A stretch of DNA of 21,594 nucleotides from Paraglomus occultum (Eukaryota; Glomeromycota; Glomeromycetes; Paraglomerales; Paraglomeraceae). The position numbers and the translations under genes were made by a program. Below are positions 9,723-19,040 of the stretch, piece after piece. How positions within the stretch are numbered: position 1 is the first letter of the stretch; each line of letters starts with the position of its first letter. The stretch spans positions 1 to 21,594 of the forward strand of contig CAJVPJ010000575.1 of NCBI GenBank assembly GCA_910592205.1, read 5' to 3'. The notes under the pieces are model-generated. The model ran no database searches. It was not told where the DNA came from and worked only from the letters and a program-made list of their open reading frames with translations.

Positions 9723-12386
9723 ATGTCGTTTTTCAAATCATTGGTATCGACCATTAAAGGCTTAATAATTAATGAGAACAGTGTTGAAAACTCGCCATTT
9801 AGCCGACTGATAGAGTCTTCTCACATTCATGACGAGGAGGATTTGGTAGCGGGACATCATCCTCTTCAATGGATCTCGTATGCAGACTTTTCACATATAA
9901 AACCAATCAAATCCTTTAAACATCGGACAACCTACAATCGTTATTCGATATTCATTGGAACAGATAATGAATGCACGCAAGAATTTGTCAAGAAATTTGC
10001 CGGGATGTACTCACTTCCAACGCACAAATACATATCCCACATTCATCAATTCAAAAGACATTCCAAATGGCTCGACAGACGTAACCGGATGATAATAGGA
10101 TTCACCAAGGATAGCGATAACTATTACATGATAGCTGATAAACGGTTTCGTCATTGCTCTTCTCTATACGGGTTTTGCTCCGCGTGTGGAGTGCTCAGAT
10201 GTAGCCCCGTGTGGTGTATTTGCGGTCACAAGGAATTGTCAAACGGCTGGACTAGTCATAATCATAAGCTGGATCAGTTTATTAAGCAGTCGCAGACGCA
10301 AACGAAATCGGCAAGCGAGGCCTACTTGGAATGGATTCCATTCGATTGTATCGAGGTTGGTACCGAGACTGTAAGGTTACATGGTTTACCGACCTATGCG
10401 GACGTGAAATTGATCCCACTCGAGATTTCTGATAAAACCGACGATTCATACTATGAAAAGGTACAAGCAATATGGTTGTTTTGTTGCACTTGTGCCCTCA
10501 ACTAGTTGAAATTGTAGACCCGTGTACCGTACCGTGATCGCTCACCACCCCCTACCCCCCCCTACCTTCAACACCTCCTCCACTTCTTAGTTATGTGTCG
10601 ACCATCCAGATATACTCGACTCTAACGTTTGGATGTCCATTGGATTTACATATAATGCAGAAGAGCAGACGTATTATCTGATTAAAAGTAAAGACACCTC
10701 GGAATCTTATTGCGAACTATGTCTGGGATGTACGAATAAGCTTATATTGAGTGCATTCTGTTACAGATGCAAAGCACCGCACCCCCTTGATTGGACGACG
10801 GGCAACAAGTCTCTGAACTTGTTTATCATGGAATCGTGGAATGACATGGAACATATTGCTAGCGGATACATACAGTGGATCGAATACTCTCAGTTGACAA
10901 ACCTACAAGAGGCGGTGTCGTTAGATCAGGGCTGTACGCATGTAGCGGATTGGTTACAACAGGCGAACGGAAGCAAGCTGACGACGGCAGTGATATTAAA
11001 AAAGATTGCGGATGGGCGGAAAGCCCAGTCGTTTGATTTTTATCAGGTAAGCCAAGACTGGACAGGGCAGGGCAGGGCAGGGCAGGGCAGGGTAGAACAG
11101 GGATTTTTATAATGTTTCGAACTATCGTCTCTTAACAAATCCGCCTCGCTCAAATTAGCTAGCCAAAACCTACCCAAAGATAATAACCCCAAATAATATT
11201 TGGATCGTCGGTATAACTCAAGAAACGTCCACGCAAGACTATTATTTGGTATTCTATCGTGATGTTGATCCGATTTTAAAACACGTGGTTCGAGTCAAGA
11301 ATTCGGATGAAGATAGTAAAGTGAGACTGAAATTTATCCGATTTGAAGATTTTTGCAATGTCGAGGAGATTGGGTCTGGTGGTTACGGGACAGTCTATAC
11401 TGCCGAATGCAGCGCGTTGAATAATAAACGAGTTGCCTTGAAATGGTTTAAAAACTCTGAACATTTGGTAGAATTGTTGAGATTTGAGGTAAAGCCAGCG
11501 CGCATGCTGCGCTCTCGATATTAACAACTAAATCTCTTTGGCAATCTGATTGTCTAATTTTTCTCATTTACATATATTTCAGCCTAGTAATTTTACCAGG
11601 TTTACACGCTCGATGCTCAAAATACATGGAATTACACAACGACCAGAAACCAAAGAGTATCTGCTTGTAATGCAGCACGCCGATTGTGGTAATCTTTATT
11701 CATATTTGGAACGCAACTTTAATTCGCTGACATGGGGCACAAAAGTAAAGATATTGGATGACATTGCCGCGCACTTGTCAATCATCCACAGGCACAAACT
11801 CGTCCATAGCAATCTTCACGGCGGAAACGTTGTCATTGGCGGCACGGAACATTCATACTACACAAACGTGAACAAGCCGTTTTTATGTGACATTGCACTC
11901 TCCAAGCCGTTGGGCTCATCCAAATCGAACCCGTCAACCATTCGAGGTGTTTTACCGTACGTTGCACCCGAAGTCTTTCATACGCTGGAATTCACACAGA
12001 AATCAGACATCTATTCTTTCGGTATTCTCATGTATCAGATTGCTAGTGGTGAGCCGCCTTTCAGAGACAGAGCGTTCGATAGAGATTTGGTATCTGATAT
12101 AGTCGGGGGATTGCGACCGACGATGCCCGACGAGACACCAGAATCGTTCAAGAAGCTTGCTAAGCAGTGTTGCGATTCGAATCCTAACAAGCGTCCAGAT
12201 GCCGAGACGCTTGAACTGTATCATGAAGATGTGACTTGGTTGAACACTGTATATCGTAATGAGAACATAGAGCCCATGTCGACTAGTGAGAAGGAAACCA
12301 AATATTCTAGCAAATTACTACCTATTGATGAGGAGAATTCAACTGCAGGTATTAAGAAAAAAAAAAGTGAATTGATTCGAATGTAA
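9723..12386 (+). CDS. Pseudokinase with tandem Cys-ribbon modules (4 exons, 775 aa)
   Basis: Exons: 9723-10460, 10591-11046, 11159-11488 and 11583-12386, all introns GT-AG and phase 0. The N-terminal half repeats a module made of a strand like IGFT...YYLI, a Cys-rich ribbon (C152, C155, C165, C167; then C287, C290, C303, C306), a WT(S/T)xNxxLxxFI segment, and a W-I-x-(Y/F) strand. A kinase fold follows: glycine loop GSGGYG (470-475), ATP lysine K493, hinge LLVMQHADCGNL (536-546), then HSNLHGGN (583-590) where HRD is expected, and DIA (611-613) where DFG is expected. The catalytic Asp is Asn585, so phosphotransfer is probably lost or weak; a scaffold or allosteric role is inferred. The C-lobe keeps YVAPEV and DIYSFGILMYQ. 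The tail is basic (KKKK). Kinases with a similar single ribbon are, from memory, a large Rhizophagus family. Confidence 0.85.
11062..11098 (+). repeat. GGGCA microsatellite in intron 2 of the pseudokinase gene
   Basis: About five to six copies of a GGGCA/GGCAG pentamer, followed by an imperfect copy (GGGTA). It is strikingly G-rich for this AT-rich window and starts about 15 bases after the 5' splice site of the 112-base intron. Length variation here would change intron length only. Confidence 0.8.
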
Positions 12387-12795
12387 AAAAAGAAATTTCA
12401 GAGCTGAAAATATTGATACTGTTTTATCAATTGCAGATGGATTTATGACTTATAGTGTGTTGTACATGTAATATTTAATGCTTGATTACTCGGTCACGAA
12501 AAAAAAAAAATTTATTGTAATAATAAATGCAAGTGCATACACGTGCGGTGAGTGCAGTTATCTGAGCACACGCATCCGGAAAGTTAATGACATACAGAAT
12601 ACTACGAAATTAGATCATTTTACATGTTCGATTAAAAAATTATTCGCCTTTTTTTTTTTAATTAATGTATTTCACATGTAAAAAAAAAACAACAACTATA
12701 CAACGTATTAATAATAAATAATGTAATGATTTCATGTTAATAATAATTAATACAAGCAAAAACGTATAAACTCGCGCAAAACGACATTTTTTCTA
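12387..12795. other. Convergent AT-rich spacer
   Basis: This is the spacer between the 3' ends of the pseudokinase gene and the 169-aa gene. It is very AT-rich, with several poly-A and poly-T runs (about 12499-12510, 12650-12660 and 12681-12689). No coding or RNA signal is seen. Confidence 0.5.
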
Positions 12796-13305
12796 TCATA
12801 CATTCGGTCCATTAACAAACAATACAGTGACTTCCGCCTCGTCACACTCTCTCAACTCTCTCACCATCAACTCTCTCCACACGCCATCTTCGGTTATCAG
12901 GATAACCTCGTTGTTCAATATTTCCTTCAACACTGCGAAATCCTTGTCGACTCCGACTTCGCGACCCTTTTTTTTTCTGTACGCCACGAGCAATTGGTCC
13001 TTGCGCCCGGCCACCAGTTCGCTCAGTAATTGCTTGAAATCCGAGTATCGACAGTGCCGTGATATGGATAACGTCAGAGTGCGCGGATAAGAGTAGACGT
13101 GGATCCGAAGCGAGATGAATGGCGAGTACGATATCGTGGTGTAATTGAACGAGGAAATGGATGATGCGACCGTCGGTGTTTTTGAGAGTCGGCGTATGTC
13201 GCTACATGATTTTGAGCGTATTTTTGTTGGGTGCAGGAATGGTGCAATGAGTTTGGAATAGACGACTCTGATGTATTTCATGATTAAAAGGTTTTGTCGC
13301 GACAT
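12796..13305 (-). CDS. Uncharacterised 169-aa protein
   Basis: This is a single-exon frame with ATG at 13305, followed by a clean stop. The N-terminal third (about 1-65) is Ser/Thr/Lys-rich and looks unstructured. From about residue 66 the sequence alternates beta-like strands and a helix: LRIHVYS, TLTLSIS, SDFKQLLSELVAGRKDQLL, then AVLKEILNNEVILITEDG and a final AEVTVLFVNG. That order is reminiscent of a ubiquitin-like or PB1-type beta-grasp fold, but this is a pattern guess with no diagnostic residues. There is no signal peptide or membrane segment. I do not recognise the family. The clearly higher sequence complexity and GC than the flanks, and the ordered C-terminal half, argue that it is a real gene. 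Confidence 0.62.
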   Translation of the reverse strand: MSRQNLLIMKYIRVVYSKLIAPFLHPTKIRSKSCSDIRRLSKTPTVASSISSFNYTTISYSPFISLRIHVYSYPRTLTLSISRHCRYSDFKQLLSELVAGRKDQLLVAYRKKKGREVGVDKDFAVLKEILNNEVILITEDGVWRELMVRELRECDEAEVTVLFVNGPNV

Positions 13306-13645
13306 TCCGATCGAACAGTGATCGTTTTTATAAGTTTGGCATGTCTCACATGATCTTTACAGGAGACAAAGGCTCGTGTAATTGTTTTTACGGTTTATTC
13401 ATACGTCGATTGCATTAGAACGTGTGCGTAGTATAGGTTCTTAATACCTCAATGTATTCGTTCCGATTACATTAGAACGCGTGTATTGTGTTTTAAATTT
13501 AGACGATCAATTCAAATGGCATTGCATTGGTGGTACATTATATTCATTGTTCAATATATACACATATTGGCAACAATACGATAATAATTGCCTTACGTCA
13601 TTTCGAAACAATTAACTCTTTGTACTGCATTGGATAACAATAAGA
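13306..13645. other. Divergent spacer with a short direct repeat
   Basis: This is the presumed promoter region of the 169-aa gene and of the small ORF that follows. It contains two imperfect copies of a roughly 30-base unit (about 13396-13428 and 13453-13485) with the shared core CATTAGAACGyGTG. The second copy includes an ACGCGT hexamer. Confidence 0.5.
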
Positions 13646-13819
13646 ATGCCAATTATAAAACGCAGCACAAAAGAAATCAGAGCCTTTGATGAGTTGGTGT
13701 CTCGCGTAGACAATGACGTCAGAAAAATGGCTTTTGATTCATCAATTTACCATCCAGCAACCGACACTTATGTCACTCTCTTGCATTTAACTGAAATCAC
13801 CCATTTAGCATATGAGTGA
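13646..13819 (+). CDS. Small hypothetical ORF (57 codons), possibly a first exon
   Basis: ATG at 13646 opens 57 codons ending in TGA at 13817-13819. The composition is balanced and not low-complexity, with a helix-like stretch STKEIRAFDELVSRVDNDVR followed by a more hydrophobic end (VTLLHLTEITHLAY). A GTGAGA string overlaps the stop (13816-13821) and could be a splice donor, in which case this is the first exon of a longer gene. However, only about 210 bases remain before the 3' end of FEN1 on the other strand. I recognise no family. It could also be a chance frame. Confidence 0.35.
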   Translation: MPIIKRSTKEIRAFDELVSRVDNDVRKMAFDSSIYHPATDTYVTLLHLTEITHLAYE

Positions 13820-14032
13820 GAACCTGTGTTACACTTATCAGCGCGCGCGACTGCTTGTTACGTATTAGTGCTTGATTTATTACAAGTTGACACACGTTCT
13901 TTCAAAGTAAAGCCTCTTGACATTACAAAGTGTCTATACACACTATCATTATCTCTCTTCTTGGCATGAAGAAATCACTTTCTATTTCCAACATTAAGCG
14001 TATACTATTATATCACACCTACTTGCGTCTTC

Positions 14033-16093
14033 CTACTTGTTAGATGATCGTCGTTTTTTGCTAGTTTTTCCGTTACTTTTACTGGCTGCTGTTTCTTCTG
14101 CCTAGAAACATTTAAACAAAAACATACGTACGCGAGTACGAACAATCACGGTACCATCAATCGTCAGGCATATGCATGTGTGGGATACGGGATAACAGCC
14201 AGCCACTGTAGATCAATATTCTTCTCATACCTTTCGCTTTTTAGGTGTATCTTTGGCGGGAGCAGCAGTAAAGAAACTGTCCAAGCGTACTTGCGTCGCA
14301 GCTTTAATATTCTTTGTTATTTTATCCAGTCCCTTGCGGACACGCTCTTCACTGGAAAATGCAAGAAAAGTGTCAGAGAAATCTGTACCACACGGCGCTT
14401 ACAGAGTATCTTTCGACCTTACTATCATACCTGAATGCTTTTTCACGTACAAGGAAATCAACAACAGCATCTACGTCTGGGGTGTTCCATTTTATCTATT
14501 GATAGTTTGATAAACCATACAGGTAGTTTTGTTAGTCAGTCCCCATACATCCCTGCTCCATCCCTCCCCCCACTTTACATACTTCGACGGTTGTCGGATC
14601 AACAACATCCGGATTACGAAACAGCTCTCGTGCTTCCTTGTAACGCCAATCATCGGGAATGGGATATCTCTTGGGATCGAGTTCTTTAATAACCGTTTCG
14701 AGATTTCTGTGTTTCTTGATCAACTCGTAAGCACGATGTGGTCCGATGCCTTTGATTGACTCACAATAATCACATCCCAATAGAATACAGAGGTCTATAA
14801 ACTATATAAACACAGCATAAAAGGCAATGAATTAACGTCAGTTGAAATAAATAAATAAAGATTCCAGCGTTATTCCCCCCTTCACAAGATACTATTCATT
14901 AGACAATTAATGCATTTCCCCCACTCACTTCGTCCATGTTCAGTTCTAGCCCTTCTAGTGCTTTATCAAGATGTATCTCATCAATGGGCATCTTTCTACT
15001 CTCGGTAAATGTCAAGTGACGAAGAAGTATTGGAGCGTTAAATGTGAGAGTGTCCATATCTTCTGATGCAGCCGCAAAGACCTACGAGAATACAGAAGTG
15101 AGTATAGTTACTGGGAAAAACATGACGCAAGTCAACTGCTGTATTGCTGACCTTTCCCGCTCGTGCAAGAGCTGCACATTGAGCTTCTGCTTCACAAGGA
15201 GCCTATAAAAATAATGTAATAGTTGTGAGTGACTCTTCCGTGAGCGATCGGGAACAAGCCAAACGAAACGGAATCCATACATCTATATATGGAATTCCCA
15301 TAAGTTTCAATAATTTTTTGCACTCTGCGTTATGCTCTGGGGTCACTTTCACTGTGCGTCTGCTGTATTTGTCAATGTCAGCCGCTTCGCCTAAAAAAGG
15401 TCAAAGTCACGATATGAAAAACTCAAACTCTCCAAATACCGCCAGCATTGCAGTGTATTATAGACATTTTTCTAACCGGTTTCGTGAGCTTCTTCAAGAT
15501 TCTTGGTTGCTTCTTTTCTACGTTCCAATCTCTTGGCAAGCTATGCGACCAAATCCAGTTATCAACGACTGATGCCCATGTAAAATTACGAAAACGAAAA
15601 ACCCGATTCATGCCCCTCCCCTCCCCTCCCTCTCTCTCCAATTCACCTCGCCCGATTTCAGTGTAGGCGGTTTTCCATCAAACACATAGACGGGTTTAAT
15701 TCCATTTTCAACCATTCGAATCGTGCGATAAAACATTCCCATCAAATGACTAGAGGATTAAAGAAGCAGATTCAGCAAGTCAACAGTTTCGCATTCATAA
15801 ATGCCCTCCCGTTCAAATCTCCTTTTCCAATTACTACACCCGTTACGTTCATTCACCCAACAAGTTCATTCACCCACTTGCCCAAATCTCCATTAAAATC
15901 TTCACCTCGTCGTCTCTCCAGTGTCACTTGTCAACTGTTGCCCGTCTGACTGTCTCACGGCTATCAAAAACTGGTATATCGACATTGATGCATCGATAGC
16001 CACTTTTCTACCAAAATAGCTCTTGATTTCATTTGCGTTGATAGCCTTTGCTGCGTGATCTGCGATTACTTTGTGAAGGTGGTGAATGCCCAT
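14033..16093 (-). CDS. FEN1: Flap endonuclease 1 (10 exons, 380 aa)
   Basis: This is a structure-specific 5' flap endonuclease and 5'-3' exonuclease that trims Okazaki-fragment flaps and acts in long-patch base excision repair in the nucleus. Exons, 5' to 3' on the minus strand: 16093-15906, 15749-15647, 15540-15477, 15390-15281, 15202-15152, 15081-14929, 14801-14583, 14495-14431, 14351-14231, 14101-14033. All joins keep frame. The N domain has [18 protein letters not shown] (D34) and YVFDGKPP (D87). The I domain has [10 protein letters not shown] (E159, E161), SEDMDTL (D180, D182) and GCDYC (D234), so all seven metal-binding acids are present. A helix-hairpin-helix, [14 protein letters not shown], follows. 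The PCNA box QVRLDSFF is at 338-345, and a basic tail (KKRK, SKKRR) suggests a nuclear signal. The length equals the usual 380 aa. The N-terminus reads MGIHHLHK rather than the usual MGIxGLxK. Confidence 0.97.
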
Positions 16094-16119
16094 GGTTCGA
16101 ACGATGTTTTAAAAAAAAA

Positions 16120-16125
16120 ACGCGT
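16120..16125. promoter_or_regulatory. ACGCGT (MluI cell-cycle box-like) upstream of FEN1
   Basis: A palindromic ACGCGT lies 27-32 bases upstream of the FEN1 start codon, next to an A-tract. In yeasts, replication genes including the FEN1 orthologue are activated at G1/S through this hexamer by MBF. Whether it acts here is an inference, and its closeness to the ATG means it could lie in the 5' UTR. Confidence 0.4.
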
Positions 16126-16491
16126 GAGGATGGGAAACATGACTACGGGTCGGGTATTTAGATGTCCGATTTAGGCAAGGATGTGTTATGATGATCGACA
16201 TACTATTATTATTCAACATTTCCCATAGCGATAGGAATTTGGGATACCATTACCAAGTCTGAAATAAATAGTAACAGCCGTTTACACATTTCACAAACAC
16301 GGATTTTACTATTCTCTCATTTTATTAGCCCACATACTAAACAAATGTATTACCAAACCTGCCATGTAATAAATTCGCATGAAAAAACTTTAATCTCAAG
16401 TTCACAAGAAACAAAAAAGGCTGCTCGAGGGTAAATGATAATGATAATAATAATAATAATACTACAAGTTACATCATAAAGGGCTAGATCA
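16126..16491. other. Spacer between FEN1 and the first KNH-like gene
   Basis: This contains the FEN1 promoter region and the 3' flank of the KNH-like gene, including a (TAA)n run at about 16438-16461. No gene is seen. Confidence 0.5.
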
Positions 16492-17372
16492 TCACATCAT
16501 CACGAGTACCAAAACCGCAAGAATAAACAAAACTGTTGAACATATTTGCACGCCAACTACTCCCGAACTATTTGGATTATTATTATTATTGTTTCCAGAA
16601 CTATCGCTACCAGACCCAGTTGTCGTATTGGTACTGTTGTTAGGACTTTGTGGCGGTGGGGGAGGTTTATATACTGATTCTGGAAAAATAACGCATGCAT
16701 CGCGTCAGCCATAACTTTTTCTGTCATCGGAAAAAAACGATTGTGTTTGCAAGTACTTACGAACAGAGCCACTTGGTCTGATTTCAAACGCTTCCGACAC
16801 TGCATAGACTTTACTGATATCGAAAATGTTGGTGAAAATGAGTTGGTAGCCTACGGTAGAGTTAAATGTTATTAAACGTAGTCCTGTATGAGCATAAACG
16901 GTTCAAAAGAAAACTACACGAACCGGGAACGACGCCTCTGGTTACGAAATCAGGTACAGAGAGCGAAATGTTTCGGTCTGCGCTTATTGCATTATTGAGC
17001 AAGGCATATTGTTTCAAATCAGGAATATTCTAGAAAGAAGAAATAAAATTAGTCGTTTGTTGATTTGTTTTCCCAACCGTTATTTTTGCTTACAGAATTA
17101 GTCAAAAAGATGGAAAAGCGAGCGGGGTCAGTGCTTGGATCGGTCAAGTTCCACATTATAATCGCCGTACTGTTAGACACCAGCCAATACGTTGACGAAG
17201 GGTATAAAATTTCAATTGTGGCTAAAAGGAAGAAAAAAAAAGTAATATGTGATTAACGGAGCATGATATAATAAAGCGATGCGATGGCCTATCATAGTCA
17301 AGAGTTTTTATCTGTACCAGATGCAAGTAAACATAGACAAGCAAAGACGAGAAAGACTATTCCGTATTTCAT
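16492..17372 (-). CDS. GPI-anchored Kre9/KNH-like cell-surface protein, copy A (5 exons, 188 aa)
   Basis: Exons on the minus strand: 17372-17318, 17221-17094, 17029-16924, 16850-16761, 16679-16492. Introns have phases 1, 0, 1, 1 and GT-AG ends. The protein starts with a signal peptide (MKYGIVFLVFACLCLLASA). An Ig-like beta-sandwich of the fungal Kre9/KNH N-terminal type follows (about 19-125), with ILYPSSTYW, IIMWN and FSIFLTN strands and an IPDLKQYAL segment. Next comes a Pro-rich and Ser/Thr/Gly/Asn-rich linker with N-glycosylation sites (NNST) and a six-Asn run. It ends in a hydrophobic tail (VLFILAVLVLVMM) typical of a GPI-anchor signal. It probably sits at the plasma membrane or cell wall; a role in beta-glucan organisation is suggested by the family name only. 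It is a paralogue of 19041-19957. Confidence 0.88.
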
Positions 17373-17380
17373 CTTGAAGT

Positions 17381-17427
17381 GTTGTCGTTGCTGTTGTTAT
17401 GTCGTTGTTGTCGTTGTCGTTGTCGTA
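17381..17427. repeat. GTTGTC-type microsatellite upstream of KNH-like copy A
   Basis: An imperfect run of TTG/GTC units, about 47 bases, lies just upstream of the start codon of copy A, and so probably in its 5' UTR or core promoter. Confidence 0.6.
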
Positions 17428-17455
17428 TGACATGTCGTGGGGGAAAAGCAATGCA

Positions 17456-17462
17456 ATTTATA
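17456..17462 (-). promoter_or_regulatory. TATA-like box of KNH-like copy A
   Basis: TATAAAT on the minus strand, about 84-90 bases upstream of the start codon. Position and sequence fit a core promoter element. The paralogue has a TATA-like element at a similar distance. Confidence 0.45.
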
Positions 17463-19040
17463 GAAATATGGGTTCTTGCGTTCACAAGCATTCCGTACAA
17501 ACAACATGGGACGCAAATAGAAAGTATTGATATCGCGTTATTCCTAATGCATTGGTATCCATTTCATACTCTCACCTGATGTCGATGTTTGTTATTAATA
17601 GATCAATCTATTCCATAAAGCGTTAACAGGAAAAATGGCGCGATTCAGGTAATATCCATATAAACATTTATACGGTCAAAAGTGCGATACTCTCTCTCAC
17701 TTTGTTACGGGCATGTTTCTGCGTCAAACTTTAAATTCTAATGTAAAAAAAATATACACATAGTATAAGAGTAATTTTTTTTATTTTCAGCATAAGTAAT
17801 CGTATATTACTATCAAAATAGCGTGGGTTTTTTTGTTCCCAAAAACCTTACTAAACAACTTTTCCAAAAAACTAACACAATGATAGATACAGACGGGTTG
17901 TTATTAGATTATATTTGGTTAATATTAACCAATTCTTGTCTAGTTTGGCTCACTTGGACCCTTTTCGATTAGCTTTTTGAGCATACAATATATGCGCGTA
18001 TACTGCTACATTGTTTACATTTTTTTAACTGATAGGCGGAAAGCTTCCAAATGCGTGTTTAAGACTTGGTATTTGTTATCAATTTGTATAAAATCTAGAA
18101 ATAAACTTACAAAGTGGTTTTTGGCTAATTAATTAACAGCTTATGCTTATGAAAGCGGTTACTTGCATTGGTAAATCGTGTAATCGACACCATTAAAACA
18201 AAAAGTGTGGCAGATTAAAAGACAATTTATTATAGTTAGGTCATGTAATATAAACAAAATAATTTAAATTGTCTTTATATTGAACATTGTGTTCGAAAAT
18301 AAATGACATGATTATTTTATGAACGTTATGGCAATTAATTATGTCGTGTAGCTCAAATGTGTGACTATTTAATAATCGTATGACGGAATGTCACGCAGAT
18401 ATTCCCGACAGAAAGTGATTGAACAAACAGCAATAACGCTAATAATGGTACCAATCAAAACAGACTGTCTTTTTGTTAGCACGGACAATCAAAAAACATC
18501 CAAAGTGCAACAACGAGCAAATCTCACCAAGCTGGTAGTAGTCAATATTGTGATTTTGTCTTTTTGAGTAATACTATTGCGCAATCAACATATATATGTG
18601 ATGTTATTTTCAGTAAGACAAATTTCCGAATATAAACTATATCATTATACTGTTTAATGACACCAAGAGGTTTTTCGTATCATGTAATAGTTTGGAATAT
18701 TCGGTCGGCTCATCAATTTCATTTAATGACCTTGGTATGTGTAATATTAATAATAATTGACAGAAAAGCATAAACTGGGGAAAATGCAATCACCCCGCCA
18801 AGTGTAAAGTCACAAGACCGTGCAATTATTTCTGCTTAGGAATTTATGATATCACAGTTGCCAAGTGTTTCTTGGCGTCTGTTCTTTCTCATGCACTTTG
18901 ATCATCAATTAGGCCAAATATATCAACGTAAATATAAAGTTTATTTAAGGTTCATTCCATTAGATATTAATCTTACAATTCTAATGCCAATATAATGTCG
19001 ATTACAACAAATTAGGAAAAAAAGCAAGTTTTTGCTCATT
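17463..19040. other. 1.6-kb spacer between the KNH-like paralogues
   Basis: AT-rich with no plausible exon or repeat block. Reading frames are short and I see no remnant of a third KNH-like copy. Confidence 0.45.

Noticed and set aside
11280-11310. GGTTCGAGTC resembling a tRNA T-loop
   Set aside because: It lies inside exon 3 of the pseudokinase gene and no acceptor stem or anticodon arm can be formed around it.
16438-16592. TAA and ATT triplet runs suspected as a CRISPR-like or satellite array
   Set aside because: They are simple microsatellites; one is in the 3' flank and the other encodes the Asn run of the KNH-like protein.
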